Assembly: GCA_009785525.1 (NCBI GenBank)
Contig: WQWC01000001.1
Coordinates: 1-64,000 of the forward strand
Length of the DNA stretch: 64,000 bases
Reading direction: 5' to 3'
From: Oscillospiraceae bacterium
GTDB taxonomy: Bacteria; Bacillota; Clostridia; Oscillospirales; Oscillospiraceae
A model generated the notes under the pieces. That model had not been told where the DNA came from and did not search any database. It saw only the letters and a list, made by a program, of their open reading frames with translations. Shown in pieces: positions 49,669 through 59,710 of this stretch; within the stretch, counting starts at the first letter, position 1; each line of letters begins with the position of its first letter. Both the position numbers and the translations under genes were made by a program.

Positions 49669-50223
49669 TCAAGCGAGCGCTGCGTTTATACGTAACTCAA
49701 CTTCTTCATAAGTGAGCTTTTTTGACAGAACTATCTCCGAAATCAGAATCTGCTTCGCCGAGTGCAGCATTTTACGCTCTCCCGTTGACAGGCCCTTTTC
49801 ACACTCCCTTGTCATAAGGCCCTTGACAACGCGGGCGACTTCAAGCAAATTCCCGCTTTTCAGACGTTCCATATTCTCACGGTAACGCCTGTTCCAGTTG
49901 GTTGTCATCTCCGCGTCAATCTGCGGAATAGACGCCATCAACTCGTCCGCAGTATCAGAGTCAACTATCGGCCTGACGCCAATCTGCGCACTGCTTTCGG
50001 TCGGAATCATAACAACCATCCCGCCCGCCGGCATTTTCAGAATATAATACAGCCGTGTGCAGCCGTTCATTTTCCTCTCTTCGATACTGTCGATAACGCC
50101 CGCACCATGCATAGGGTGGGCAATTTTATCGCCGACGCAAAACATATATCCTTCTCTCCCCATCTGCTTAAACAAGCTTAAATACGCGCGGTTAATGATA
50201 TATGCTCCGCAAAATCGAATCAA
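49669..50223 (-). CDS. CarD/CdnL-type transcriptional regulator
   Basis: MFCVGDKIAHPMHGAGVIDSIEERKMNGCTRLYYILKMPAGGMVVMIP. Confidence 0.88.
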   Translation of the reverse strand: MIRFCGAYIINRAYLSLFKQMGREGYMFCVGDKIAHPMHGAGVIDSIEERKMNGCTRLYYILKMPAGGMVVMIPTESSAQIGVRPIVDSDTADELMASIPQIDAEMTTNWNRRYRENMERLKSGNLLEVARVVKGLMTRECEKGLSTGERKMLHSAKQILISEIVLSKKLTYEEVELRINAALA

Positions 50224-50306
50224 AAACCATCTTTATATATTATATACCATTTTAGCTAGAAATAGCAAGCGTCTGCGCAATATTTGTGCATTTTTTAAAA
50301 TAATAA

Positions 50307-50340
50307 CACCGGAAACGCCGAGTACAAGGTTTCCGGTGTC
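50307..50340 (-). terminator. Rho-independent terminator
   Basis: ACACCGGAAAC-gccgagtacaag-GTTTCCGGTGT. Confidence 0.75.
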
Positions 50341-50346
50341 TTATTT

Positions 50347-52611
50347 TTATCTATCAGCTTCTTCCGTACCCTCTGCTTCGGCCATGTTTTCGTCTTCATC
50401 CAGGGGCGGCGGTGCGTCTGTGTCATAGACTACAACGGGGGAGTTATCTTCCTCAACATATTCCTTCACTTCAGGGATATGCTGCTCATTTAGCGCCCTA
50501 ATGCTCAACGACACTTTCTTGCGGTCATAGTCAATGTCTGTAATCTTGACATCGACAAGCTGCCCGTCTGACAGAACTTCTGACGGCAAGCCGATTCTGT
50601 GGTCTGAAATCTGCGATATATGGATGAGTCCATCCACGCCGGGATAAATTTCCGCAAACGCGCCGAACGGCATCATTTTGACTATCTTTACATTCACAGT
50701 ATCACCGGGGACATGCTGCGACGTGAATTTCACCCAAGGATTGTCCTCAGCCCTTCTATGACCCAGCGAAATCTTCTTCGTTTCCTTGTCAACAGCGATA
50801 ACATACACGTGAATCTCATCGCCAACTGACACAACTTCCGACGGCTGCTTGACACGTGTCCAGCTCAACTCAGAAATATGAACCATTCCGTCAACCCCGC
50901 CGATATCGACAAACACACCGTAAGATGTCATCGACTTGACAATGCCATCATACTCTTTGCCGACTTCTATTTCATTCCAGAGCTTTTCGGCTTTCTCTTT
51001 ACGCTCTTCAAACGTAACTGCACGGATCGAACCCACAACACGCCTTTTCGACTGATTGACCTCGGTAATCCGCAACTTTACATTCTTTTTGACAAGTTCT
51101 GTCATTGGCGAAGATTTGGGAAGTCCGGTCTGAGAAGCAGGAACAAACACTCTCACGCCTTTGACACTGACCACAACGCCGCCTTTATTTTCCTCGGTAA
51201 CAACACCCTCGACAACAGACCTGTTCGCTCTCGCCACTTCGATATCATCCCAGTGTTTGATTGCGTCCAGACGTTTTTTCGACAGCATGACCATGCCCTC
51301 GACATCATTTACGCGCATAACAAACGTCTCAATCGTGTCGCCGACTTTTATGATTTCATTGATATCCGCGTTCGGGTCATCAGTAAGCTCGGACGTTGGG
51401 ATATAGCCCGATTGCTTAGTACCAAGTTCCACAGACACTTCGGTCGCGGAAATTGACGAAACGACACCCGTCACTTTCTGCCCTGTATGTAAAGTTTTGA
51501 TTGATTTCTCAAGCATTTCCTCAAAAGTCTCAGGCACATCAGATTGACCCTCTTCATCCGACGATTCGGCGTGAGAGGCTTCGTCCGACGGCTCAACGGC
51601 AGCAGGTTCCTCGTCTGTCTGCGCGACTGCAGGTTCTGCAACCGTTTCCATAGGCGCTAATTCCGGCGCGGCATCCGCGACAACAACGGGAGTCTCTGGC
51701 TCCTCTTGCACAGGGGTAACTTCGGACAGATTTTCTTCGCGCTCTTCCAGGGATCCATCAATCTTCATTTCTTCGCTCATCTTTTGGATGACCTCCTTAA
51801 TTATCCACGATGGTGTTGACGCCCCCGCAGTGATTCCGACGGTGTCGTCCACGTGGAAATGCTTAATATCAAGGCCAACGGCATCTTCAGTAAAAATTAC
51901 CTTTTTGCAATATTTTCTGCAAATATCAGCAAGCCGGAGGCTGTTCGCGCTGTTTTTCCCGCCGACAACGATCATCACATCGGCGATTTTTGAAAGCTTA
52001 ATAGCCTCCTCCTGGCGCTTGAAGGTAGCATTACATATTGTATCAAATATTTTTAGATTTGTACACTCTTTTTTTATTATTTGCGCGCATGATTTAAAAA
52101 TTTTTTGCGTTCCTGTGGTTTGGAACACCACCGATATGTCTTTTTTTGCGTTATCGCCGCTTTTTAGCCAGGCCGAAAGTTCTTCCGCCTTCTCAAAAAT
52201 CTCACAGTTTTCGCACCAGTTGGATATGGCAACAATTTCCGGATGGGCGCGTGCGCCAATTATTATCACCGTCCGCCCCAGACTAGATTCAGTCTGGGCA
52301 ATATTCTGTATTCGCTTAACATCCGGACAGGTCGCGTCTATGATTTTAACGCCGAGCCCTGCCAGATACTCAAATTCATTTTTCCCCGCACCATGACATC
52401 TTATTATAACCGGTATGCCGGGCTTTATTTCCGAAATGTCCGAAACCGCGCGGACGCCCTTTTTTTCAAGGTCGCTTATAACATGCTGGTTATGTATAAC
52501 AGGCCCAAGCGTTACGCACTCGCCGAATTCCTCCGCCGCCTTTTCACAGATTGAAACCGCACGTCTCACGCCGAAGCAAAATCCGGCCGACTCCCCAACT
52601 ATGACATTCAT
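50347..52611 (-). CDS. ispH: bifunctional IspH (HMBPP reductase) / S1 RNA-binding domain protein
   Basis: N-term MNVIVGESAGFCFGVRRAVSICEKA, ATCPDVKRIQ; acidic linker; C-terminal S1 repeats (GVVSSISATEVSVELGTKQSGYIP, GVFVDIGGVDGMVHISELSW). Confidence 0.95.
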   Translation of the reverse strand: MNVIVGESAGFCFGVRRAVSICEKAAEEFGECVTLGPVIHNQHVISDLEKKGVRAVSDISEIKPGIPVIIRCHGAGKNEFEYLAGLGVKIIDATCPDVKRIQNIAQTESSLGRTVIIIGARAHPEIVAISNWCENCEIFEKAEELSAWLKSGDNAKKDISVVFQTTGTQKIFKSCAQIIKKECTNLKIFDTICNATFKRQEEAIKLSKIADVMIVVGGKNSANSLRLADICRKYCKKVIFTEDAVGLDIKHFHVDDTVGITAGASTPSWIIKEVIQKMSEEMKIDGSLEEREENLSEVTPVQEEPETPVVVADAAPELAPMETVAEPAVAQTDEEPAAVEPSDEASHAESSDEEGQSDVPETFEEMLEKSIKTLHTGQKVTGVVSSISATEVSVELGTKQSGYIPTSELTDDPNADINEIIKVGDTIETFVMRVNDVEGMVMLSKKRLDAIKHWDDIEVARANRSVVEGVVTEENKGGVVVSVKGVRVFVPASQTGLPKSSPMTELVKKNVKLRITEVNQSKRRVVGSIRAVTFEERKEKAEKLWNEIEVGKEYDGIVKSMTSYGVFVDIGGVDGMVHISELSWTRVKQPSEVVSVGDEIHVYVIAVDKETKKISLGHRRAEDNPWVKFTSQHVPGDTVNVKIVKMMPFGAFAEIYPGVDGLIHISQISDHRIGLPSEVLSDGQLVDVKITDIDYDRKKVSLSIRALNEQHIPEVKEYVEEDNSPVVVYDTDAPPPLDEDENMAEAEGTEEADR

Positions 52612-53213
52612 ATATCCGCCTCCGGGTCAAGTGAATTTATTTTGTCCATCATAGAATCCGCAAGCTCCCTGTAATCCTCTGCCGTGCGCTTTTCGGGTTG
52701 TTTTTCGATGCAGTAGGGCTCCCCGATAATTATTGGGATTTTACGAAACAGCGGTTTCCGCCTCGGCATAAACACAGGGATTACCGGAACATCAGCGCGT
52801 TCGGCGATTTTAACAGCACCGGGATTTGCCTTAACACCTTTTGAGACATCACCAACACGCCTTCCTTCCGGGAATATTGCAACTTTCTCCCCGCTTTTCA
52901 AAACTCTCAACGCACTCTTGATAGTTGACACATCATTGGTGTTGCGGTCAACGCTTATCATTTCCAATCTTTTTAAAATCCCCGCCAAAATTGGTACCTT
53001 GAAAAGCGAGATTTTTGCTATAAACCGCACATGCCGGTTTATACCGAGCGCAAAAGCAATCAAGAAAGGATCAACTCTGCTGGAGTGATTTGCGCAGACC
53101 ATCGCAGCTCCGTCCGGGATATTTTCCTGCCCCTGTATATCAAGTCGATAAAATATACCGATAACAAACCGCGCCACGCGATACCATCTTTTGTAAACTC
53201 CATCGGACTTCAT
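52608..53213 (-). CDS. plsC: 1-acyl-sn-glycerol-3-phosphate acyltransferase
   Basis: NHSSRVDPFLIA (HX4D); FPEGRRVGD. Confidence 0.9.
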   Translation of the reverse strand: MKSDGVYKRWYRVARFVIGIFYRLDIQGQENIPDGAAMVCANHSSRVDPFLIAFALGINRHVRFIAKISLFKVPILAGILKRLEMISVDRNTNDVSTIKSALRVLKSGEKVAIFPEGRRVGDVSKGVKANPGAVKIAERADVPVIPVFMPRRKPLFRKIPIIIGEPYCIEKQPEKRTAEDYRELADSMMDKINSLDPEADI

Positions 53214-53887
53214 AGACTGAACCTCTCCATAATAAGATCACAAAGTGCGCTGATACTGCCATCTAAGTCTAGCGCTGTTGTGTCTAGCAGGACAGCGTCA
53301 TCCGCCATCTTTAGCGGTGAGACTTCACGCTCTGAATCGGCTTTGTCTCTCGCAATAATCTCACGTAGCACTTCTTCAAACGTGGTGTCCGTATCTTTTT
53401 CCCGAAGTTCACGATATCGCCTTTCAGCACGGACTGTCGCGTCGGCTGTCAGGAACACTTTCAAGTCCGCGTCTGGCAGAACGACGGTGCCGATATCACG
53501 CCCGTCCATTATTACATCATATTTTGACGCCATATCGCGCTGGGTCGATAGCAGAAAATCCCGCACAGGGGCCATCGCCGATACTCCGGAAGCGTAGAGC
53601 GAAGCTTCTGGAGTTCTTATTGCATCGGTCACATCCTCAGAATTAAGAAACATACGCTGAGTGCCGTTGCTGTCATATTTCATTTCAATGTTAATTCGGG
53701 GCAGAAGTGCCGGGACTCCTTTTGCATCTCTTGAACCCACGTTATTCTTTAACGCAAACAAACCGATGGAACGGTACAAGGCGCCTGTATCGACATATAT
53801 CAAGCCGAGGCGCTGCGCCGCCGCCTTGGCAATGGTGCTCTTCCCCGCCCCCGCAGGTCCGTCTACGGCTATGTTTTTTGTCCCCAT
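53210..53887 (-). CDS. cmk: cytidylate kinase
   Basis: IAVDGPAGAGKSTIAKAAAQRLGLIYVDTGALYRSIG; MDGRDIGTVVLPDADLKVFLTA. Confidence 0.95.
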   Translation of the reverse strand: MGTKNIAVDGPAGAGKSTIAKAAAQRLGLIYVDTGALYRSIGLFALKNNVGSRDAKGVPALLPRINIEMKYDSNGTQRMFLNSEDVTDAIRTPEASLYASGVSAMAPVRDFLLSTQRDMASKYDVIMDGRDIGTVVLPDADLKVFLTADATVRAERRYRELREKDTDTTFEEVLREIIARDKADSEREVSPLKMADDAVLLDTTALDLDGSISALCDLIMERFSL

Positions 53888-53903
53888 ATTTTACCACCTT
53901 GTT

Positions 53904-55139
53904 TTAAATTGAGTTCCCCGCCGTGTATGCGGTTGACCAAGCTATCTGCAAATTGAACCCACCTGTGTATGCGTCCGCATCAATTATCTCCCCGGCAAAA
54001 TAGAGACCTTTTACCAGCTTGGACCCCATCGTCTTCGGGTTGATTTCGCGCAAATCCACGCCGCCGGATGTTATTATCGCTTCTTCAACCGGCCTTGGGC
54101 GGGTTATATCAATACGGAACTCTTTAAAAAGCCTCACAAGCTCCCGCCGCTCTTCCCTGTTGATTGAGTGAACTTTCTTATCTGGCGGGATTCCAGATTT
54201 TTCAATAAAAACCGGAATCATAAGCCTGTTTAAAAGATCCCCAAGGGCGTTGGCAAAGTCCCTGTTGGAATATTTTTCAAAATCGCGCAGTAAACGCAAA
54301 TCAAGCTTTTTCTCATCCAGCGCGGGTTTTAAGTCGATGGCGGCAAAATATTCCTTTTTGCCGAATTCACGCATATGCGCACTGGCTGACAGCACTGTCG
54401 GTCCTGAAATTCCGAAATGCGTGAACAAAAGCTCCCCGAAATCGGTAAATACCGGCTTTGGTCCTCCATCGTGGATTGTCAACCTGATATTTTTCAGCGC
54501 CAGCCCCTGCATTCTTGCACAGGCATCGTCCGCCGACTCAAGCGGCACCAGCGATCCTCTTACAGGCGTGACGGTGTGTCCAAGCTCCCGCGCCATGTTG
54601 AATCCGTCCCCGGTGGAACCTGTCTTAGGATACGACATTCCGCCTGTGGCCAGAATCACGGATTTACATTGGAACTCTTCCCCGGCAGAGGAACGCACTG
54701 CGGTAATTTGATTGTCTTCCGTTAAAATCTGAGTTGCCCTGCTGCGCTTTTGCGTAACTCCGGACTTATCCATATATCGACGCAGGGCATTCACGATGTC
54801 GGGCGCTTTATCCGATTGCGGGAAGACTCGCCCCCCGCGCTCGGTCTTTAACGGTACGCCAAGAGACTCAAACAGCCGCATAACATCCCGTGGGGTAAAT
54901 CCGTAAATCACGCTTTGCAGAAACCGCCCGCCGGTGGGAACGTTTTCGATAACTTCCCGCACATCGCAATCATTTGTGAGGTTGCATCTGCCTTTACCGG
55001 TGATGCAGAGCTTAACGCCCGGATGATCGTTGCGCTCTAACAGCAGGACATTGTTCCCTCTCCCTGCCGCGACTGAACCGGCCATCATCCCCGCTGCACC
55101 GGCGCCGATTACGACAACATCATGCATCCAGTTTTTCAT
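53904..55139 (-). CDS. NAD(P)/FAD-dependent oxidoreductase (HI0933 family)
   Basis: HDVVVIGAGAAGMMAGSVAAGRGNNVLLLERND; KLCITGKGRCNLTND; start choice 55139 or 55127. Confidence 0.9.
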   Translation of the reverse strand: MKNWMHDVVVIGAGAAGMMAGSVAAGRGNNVLLLERNDHPGVKLCITGKGRCNLTNDCDVREVIENVPTGGRFLQSVIYGFTPRDVMRLFESLGVPLKTERGGRVFPQSDKAPDIVNALRRYMDKSGVTQKRSRATQILTEDNQITAVRSSAGEEFQCKSVILATGGMSYPKTGSTGDGFNMARELGHTVTPVRGSLVPLESADDACARMQGLALKNIRLTIHDGGPKPVFTDFGELLFTHFGISGPTVLSASAHMREFGKKEYFAAIDLKPALDEKKLDLRLLRDFEKYSNRDFANALGDLLNRLMIPVFIEKSGIPPDKKVHSINREERRELVRLFKEFRIDITRPRPVEEAIITSGGVDLREINPKTMGSKLVKGLYFAGEIIDADAYTGGFNLQIAWSTAYTAGNSI

Positions 55140-55986
55140 AAACCCCGTATTCGTCCCAAATACGTTCCAGCCGTTCAAAATTCTCGTGCAAGTCCCCCGG
55201 GGCTTTTTCGCTCACGGCGACAATCAGCGCATTGATAAGGCTCAAAGGCGCGACAAGTGTGTCCAGAAATAATACCATGTCGCTTCTCGCGCAGAGCGTT
55301 ATATCAGAGAGCTTCGCCAACGGCGACATGCGGCTGTCTGTGATTGCTATTATCTCCGCGCCAACGTCCCGAGCGTAATCAATCGCCCTTATCGTGCGTT
55401 GTGAGTAACGCGGGAAACTGATAGCAATCAGCACATCGCCCTCAGACAGTCTTATTAGCTCTTCAAAAACCGACGGACTTTCACTTAAAACACGAGAGTT
55501 ATTGAAAAGCAGATTGAAGTAAAACCCCATAAAGTTGGCGAGGAACGATGATGAGCGCAGTCCGAAAATGTATATGTTCTTCGCGTTTGCAATTGAGTTC
55601 ACCGCCCTGGTAAAATCATCGCTGTCCGTTTCATCCATAGTGAGGCGTATCTGATCTATATCAGACGACAGAACGTGGGAGAGAATATCGCGGCTGTCAA
55701 TAGTATCTTTTGCCACCTGTATCCGCTGAACGGACGTCAGCTTACTGCGAATCGTACTCTGTAATGCCCGGCGCATTTCAGGATACCCGTCGTAACCGAG
55801 TTCGGCGGCAAACCTGACGACAGTCGATTCGCTTACATCGGTCTTCTTCGCAAGCTTGTTTGCCGTCATAAACGCCGCTTTGTCATAATTCTGCAAAATG
55901 TACTCTGCAATTCGCCTGCGCCCTTTGGAAAATCCGCCGGCTTTGGCCTCAATAGCCAATAATATATCTATATCCACCATTAACAC
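55120..55986 (-). CDS. MurR/RpiR family transcriptional regulator
   Basis: RRIAEYILQNYDKAAFMTANKLAKKTDVSESTVVRFAAELGYDGYPEMRR; SIS domain. Confidence 0.9.
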   Translation of the reverse strand: MLMVDIDILLAIEAKAGGFSKGRRRIAEYILQNYDKAAFMTANKLAKKTDVSESTVVRFAAELGYDGYPEMRRALQSTIRSKLTSVQRIQVAKDTIDSRDILSHVLSSDIDQIRLTMDETDSDDFTRAVNSIANAKNIYIFGLRSSSFLANFMGFYFNLLFNNSRVLSESPSVFEELIRLSEGDVLIAISFPRYSQRTIRAIDYARDVGAEIIAITDSRMSPLAKLSDITLCARSDMVLFLDTLVAPLSLINALIVAVSEKAPGDLHENFERLERIWDEYGVYEKLDA

Positions 55987-56004
55987 CCCTAACTTTTTAT
56001 AGCA

Positions 56005-56709
56005 TCAATTTAAGAACATTTCTACTTCTTCCCGCGTAAGATACCGCCATTTACCGGGTTTCAATGCGCCCAATTCCAATGTCCCGACAGACATGCGCTT
56101 TAGCGACAAAACCGCAAGGGAACATTTAGCGCACATTTTCCGTATTTGCCTGTTGCGCCCTTCGCGAATTGTTATTTGGAGGATTCCGCCGTCATCAGCC
56201 CGCGCTTTTAACATGACCTCAGCGGGTCGTATTGTATAGGAATCTATCTCCATCGGCAGACGCATGAGTCTTGCGCCGTTTTCCGCGTCTCCCCTGACGC
56301 GCACTTCATATGTCTTTGCTTTGTTATTCGACGGGTGCATCACTGCGTTGGCAAATTGCCCGTCATTCGTGAGAATAAGCAACCCCTCTGAATCCATATC
56401 CAACCTGCCTGCCGGGTATACTCTTGTTCCAACATCCGCGACAAGGTCTTTGACTGTTTTTCTGCCGCGATCGTCTTTCAGCGTCGTGAGATATCCGCGT
56501 GGTTTGTTCAGCATTATGTAGACGCTTGGATCTTTCTGATTAAGCAGCACGCCGTCTATTGTAATCTCATCCCGCAGGAGAGCTGCCTGCTGACCCAGTG
56601 TTGCCGGGATTCCGTTGACGGCGACCCGGCCATTAAGTATCATCATTTCGGCCTCCCTGCGGGAAGCTATGCCGTGGGCCGAAATGATCTTTTGTATACG
56701 TTCCGCCAT
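56005..56709 (-). CDS. rluB: pseudouridine synthase (RluB/RsuA family)
   Basis: S4 domain MAERIQKIISAHGIASRREAEMMI; YPAGRLDMDSEGLLILTNDG. Confidence 0.92.
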   Translation of the reverse strand: MAERIQKIISAHGIASRREAEMMILNGRVAVNGIPATLGQQAALLRDEITIDGVLLNQKDPSVYIMLNKPRGYLTTLKDDRGRKTVKDLVADVGTRVYPAGRLDMDSEGLLILTNDGQFANAVMHPSNNKAKTYEVRVRGDAENGARLMRLPMEIDSYTIRPAEVMLKARADDGGILQITIREGRNRQIRKMCAKCSLAVLSLKRMSVGTLELGALKPGKWRYLTREEVEMFLN

Positions 56710-56713
56710 ATTG

Positions 56714-57877
56714 TCAATACATCGGGGCAGCGCCGTAATTCAGCGCACCTCGGCTGTTGGCGAAACGCCACGCCCATCTTAGCTTCTCCCGGCCAGAGAG
56801 CCTTACCGACTCATCTATCGGCACGTTCTCAGTATAGACAAGCGGGATTTCAGCTATCTGTTCGCCGTTGTTTTTGACGATGATCCTGCCCGCGCGTGCA
56901 CCTCTAATCACACCGGCGTACACGAATCTGGGCACTTCGACTTCAATCGCCAAGTTATCCGACTTTTGCGCCAACAGAAAAAAATCGGTAGCCGGCCGTG
57001 CGGATACAATATCCCTTGTGCCGGACATGACAGGCAGTGTCACATACTTTGTATCGGTCGAATTGATCCTGAATCCCTGAAACCGGTTAAACGCCCAGTC
57101 ATACAGAGCTGTGTGGTCATCCCAGTCATCGGGGGCTGACAATGTGACGCAGACAAGCAGCATACCATCACGCTCGGCAGAAGTCACAAGCGTCCGCCCC
57201 GCAGCCCTTGTGAAGCCTGTTTTTCCTCCAACAAGTCCGTCATATTCGCGCAGCAGCCTGTTGTGGTTTCTGAACGACCTGCCGCCGATGGATATATTTT
57301 TTGTTGAGGCGATTTTGCGGAATTCCTCATTCTGCATCGCCTCCGCCATGATGACGGCGAGGTCACGCGCTGTTGAGTAGTGGTTCTCCCCATCAAGCCC
57401 GTGCGGATTGGTGAAGCTTGAATTTACAGCGCCGAGCCCACGCGCACGCGAATTCATCAACTCCGTAAATTCCTCAACGCTGCCCGATGTGTGATAAGCC
57501 AGCGCCGTCGCCGCGTCATTGCCGGAGGCTAGCATTGTCCCATACAGCAACTCTCGCACTGTAACGATTTCGCCCGGCCGCAGATAAATTGACGAACCTA
57601 TGACATTCGTATGCTCCGGCATTATATGAACCTCTTCGTCAAGCCCATTGTTTTCCAATGCGACAAGCGCCGTTAAAATCTTTGTCGTGCTGGCAATCAG
57701 CCTTCTGTCGTCGGCATTCCGCTCATAAAGCACAGTTCCGCCGATTGCGTCGAACAGCATCACAGCAGCGGCGGAGGTTCCCGGAACCTGTGTCAATGGC
57801 ACCGCTTGAGACGCTGTCACAGGGACATAGACATATAACGCCGCGATTGACAAGAGGATTGAGATAGCTTTTTTCAT
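56714..57877 (-). CDS. D-alanyl-D-alanine carboxypeptidase (DacB/DacF-like)
   Basis: RLIASTTKILTALVAL; SGNDAATALAYHTSGS; GGKTGFTRAAGRTL. Confidence 0.92.
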   Translation of the reverse strand: MKKAISILLSIAALYVYVPVTASQAVPLTQVPGTSAAAVMLFDAIGGTVLYERNADDRRLIASTTKILTALVALENNGLDEEVHIMPEHTNVIGSSIYLRPGEIVTVRELLYGTMLASGNDAATALAYHTSGSVEEFTELMNSRARGLGAVNSSFTNPHGLDGENHYSTARDLAVIMAEAMQNEEFRKIASTKNISIGGRSFRNHNRLLREYDGLVGGKTGFTRAAGRTLVTSAERDGMLLVCVTLSAPDDWDDHTALYDWAFNRFQGFRINSTDTKYVTLPVMSGTRDIVSARPATDFFLLAQKSDNLAIEVEVPRFVYAGVIRGARAGRIIVKNNGEQIAEIPLVYTENVPIDESVRLSGREKLRWAWRFANSRGALNYGAAPMY

Positions 57878-58070
57878 CAAAACAAGTACCATCCTGACAG
57901 TTTTGGCCTTTGGAGATAAATCCCCTGCATATTATTGACAGCAATGAGATAATTATGCCAAAACTCCTGTGTTTTTGCATGTGTTTCTTGATTCATCCCT
58001 GTGGAGGATCGAGACGGTCGCCCTTGCGAATAACAACTGCATATACACTTGACTATCTGCATACTGCAAT

Positions 58071-58469
58071 CTACTCGTCATCTTTATCGTCCTTATTTCT
58101 GCTATCTATAAATTCGGTGATTTTATCCACAATATCGGGCACATGTTCAATCACTCTGTCGATTGTCGTTGTCGCGGGCGGAGCCACTGACATCATTTTT
58201 ATACTGCCCTCGTTGACGACGATAAATGCCACAGGATTAACATTCACCATCGCGCCGATACCTCCGCCGAACAGCGTGTTAGTCGGATCCTGCTTCTTAG
58301 AAAAATCCGATCCCCCACCGGCGAATCCGAAACTCAGCTTCGACACCGGTATCAGCGTAATCCCGTCGGCTGTTACTATCGGCTCACCGACAATCGTATT
58401 TGCGTCGATCATCTCCCTAATCTTTTGCATTGTTGTTTCCATCAAATCATTTATCGGGCGCTTATCCAT
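58071..58469 (-). CDS. ytfJ: YtfJ/GerW family sporulation protein
   Basis: ANTIVGEPIVTADGITLIPVSKLSFGFAGGGSDF...GGGIGAMVNVNPVAFIVV. Confidence 0.92.
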   Translation of the reverse strand: MDKRPINDLMETTMQKIREMIDANTIVGEPIVTADGITLIPVSKLSFGFAGGGSDFSKKQDPTNTLFGGGIGAMVNVNPVAFIVVNEGSIKMMSVAPPATTTIDRVIEHVPDIVDKITEFIDSRNKDDKDDE

Positions 58470-59077
58470 TATTGTTGTACATCCTTTCTTTTCTGATAAT
58501 TTTCCGTCGTCGATGGCTTGTTCTTACGCGGCATGTATTTCAAGAAAGCCGCCGCTATATAAACCGCCTCCCAAACGGCGAGGGATATTGCAGCTTTTAC
58601 GTAGATAACTTGTTGAGTTGAGTTAAAGTCCACACCTGCGCGTAAGTCACGGCGCTTTATACGGAAATTGTTTTCCAATACTGGCACAATCGCGCTGAAT
58701 ACGGCATTTGCCATGCCGAACGCCATCGCGGTTTTACCGGGGTCATCCCCGGCGGCGGTGTAATGTATTATCAGTTTTTTTATCAAAAGCCTGCGCTTTA
58801 AACGGCTTAGCGCGGATTTAATTACCGGCAGCATTTCCAGAAAAGCTTTCAGGCCGCCCGGTTTTTCCTCTTCCGTTTTTTTGGGTTCCTTGGGCTTTTT
58901 TGGTTTTTTGGGTTTTTTAGGCTTCTCAGGTTTCTCCTTACGCGGCAGGATTTTTATTTTAACCGGCCCGGCATGCACCGTGATTAAGAAGCCATCCCCC
59001 CCGTACTCGGCAGACACGCCGAAGCGCAAGAGGCTTATAAGAATAAGTACCGCAACAATACAGGCTGCTATAATCAT
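58469..59077 (-). CDS. DUF2953 domain protein with Lys/Pro-rich linker
   Basis: N-terminal TM, KPEKPKKPKKPKKPKEPKK linker, DUF2953-like C-term (HYTAAGDDPGKTAMAFGMANAVFSAIVPVLENNFRIKRRDLRAGVDF). Confidence 0.85.
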   Translation of the reverse strand: MIIAACIVAVLILISLLRFGVSAEYGGDGFLITVHAGPVKIKILPRKEKPEKPKKPKKPKKPKEPKKTEEEKPGGLKAFLEMLPVIKSALSRLKRRLLIKKLIIHYTAAGDDPGKTAMAFGMANAVFSAIVPVLENNFRIKRRDLRAGVDFNSTQQVIYVKAAISLAVWEAVYIAAAFLKYMPRKNKPSTTENYQKRKDVQQ

Positions 59078-59080
59078 AAA

Positions 59081-59710
59081 CTATTCCTCTTCGCGTTCCA
59101 ACGCCGATCCCGGCGCTGCTTCCGTTTCCCGATTGCTTTCCTCACGCGACTTCAGCGCCAGTATAGCTGTCTGGATGCTCTCTTTACTGCCGGTATCCTC
59201 AACCTGCGGCAAGATTGGCAGTTCATTCAGCGACGCCATGCCGAACGTTCTCAGAAAAACATAAGTCGTCCTGTAAAGCATCGGCCGCCCCGGAACTGCG
59301 AGGCGTCCGCAGGATTCAATAAATCCACGCTCTGCAAGCAATCCAACCGTATACGAACTGTCAACGCCGCGGATTTGCTCTATATACGCCTTTGTGACGG
59401 GCTGAAAATACGCAACAATCGCCAAAACCTCCAGCGCCGGCGGCGAAAGCTGCGGCGGTTTGCGCTTCTCCAGCGCGCGACGGATATAATCCGCGTATTC
59501 GGGCGATGAGCAAAGTTGCAACGCACCGTCAAGCCTGACAAGGCGCATCCCGCGCCGCTCAAAACTTAGCTTGTCCCCCAGCCTGCGGGCGGCGTCTTCA
59601 ACTGCTGTTTCATCGACGCCGAGTACATCAACAATCCGTGAGATCCGAACCGGCTCCCCCGATACAAATAGTATACCCTCAATCGCACCTTCTATGTCAT
59701 AACTTTCCAT
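59081..59710 (-). CDS. scpB: segregation and condensation protein B
   Basis: IEGILFVSGEPVRISRIVDVLGVDE; PALEVLAIVAYFQPVTKAYIEQIRGVDSSYTVGLLAERGFIE. Confidence 0.94.
   Translation of the reverse strand: MESYDIEGAIEGILFVSGEPVRISRIVDVLGVDETAVEDAARRLGDKLSFERRGMRLVRLDGALQLCSSPEYADYIRRALEKRKPPQLSPPALEVLAIVAYFQPVTKAYIEQIRGVDSSYTVGLLAERGFIESCGRLAVPGRPMLYRTTYVFLRTFGMASLNELPILPQVEDTGSKESIQTAILALKSREESNRETEAAPGSALEREEE

Noticed and set aside
57910-58608. 232-aa plus-strand ORF
   Set aside because: Antisense to ytfJ and DUF2953 genes, which have clear family signatures.
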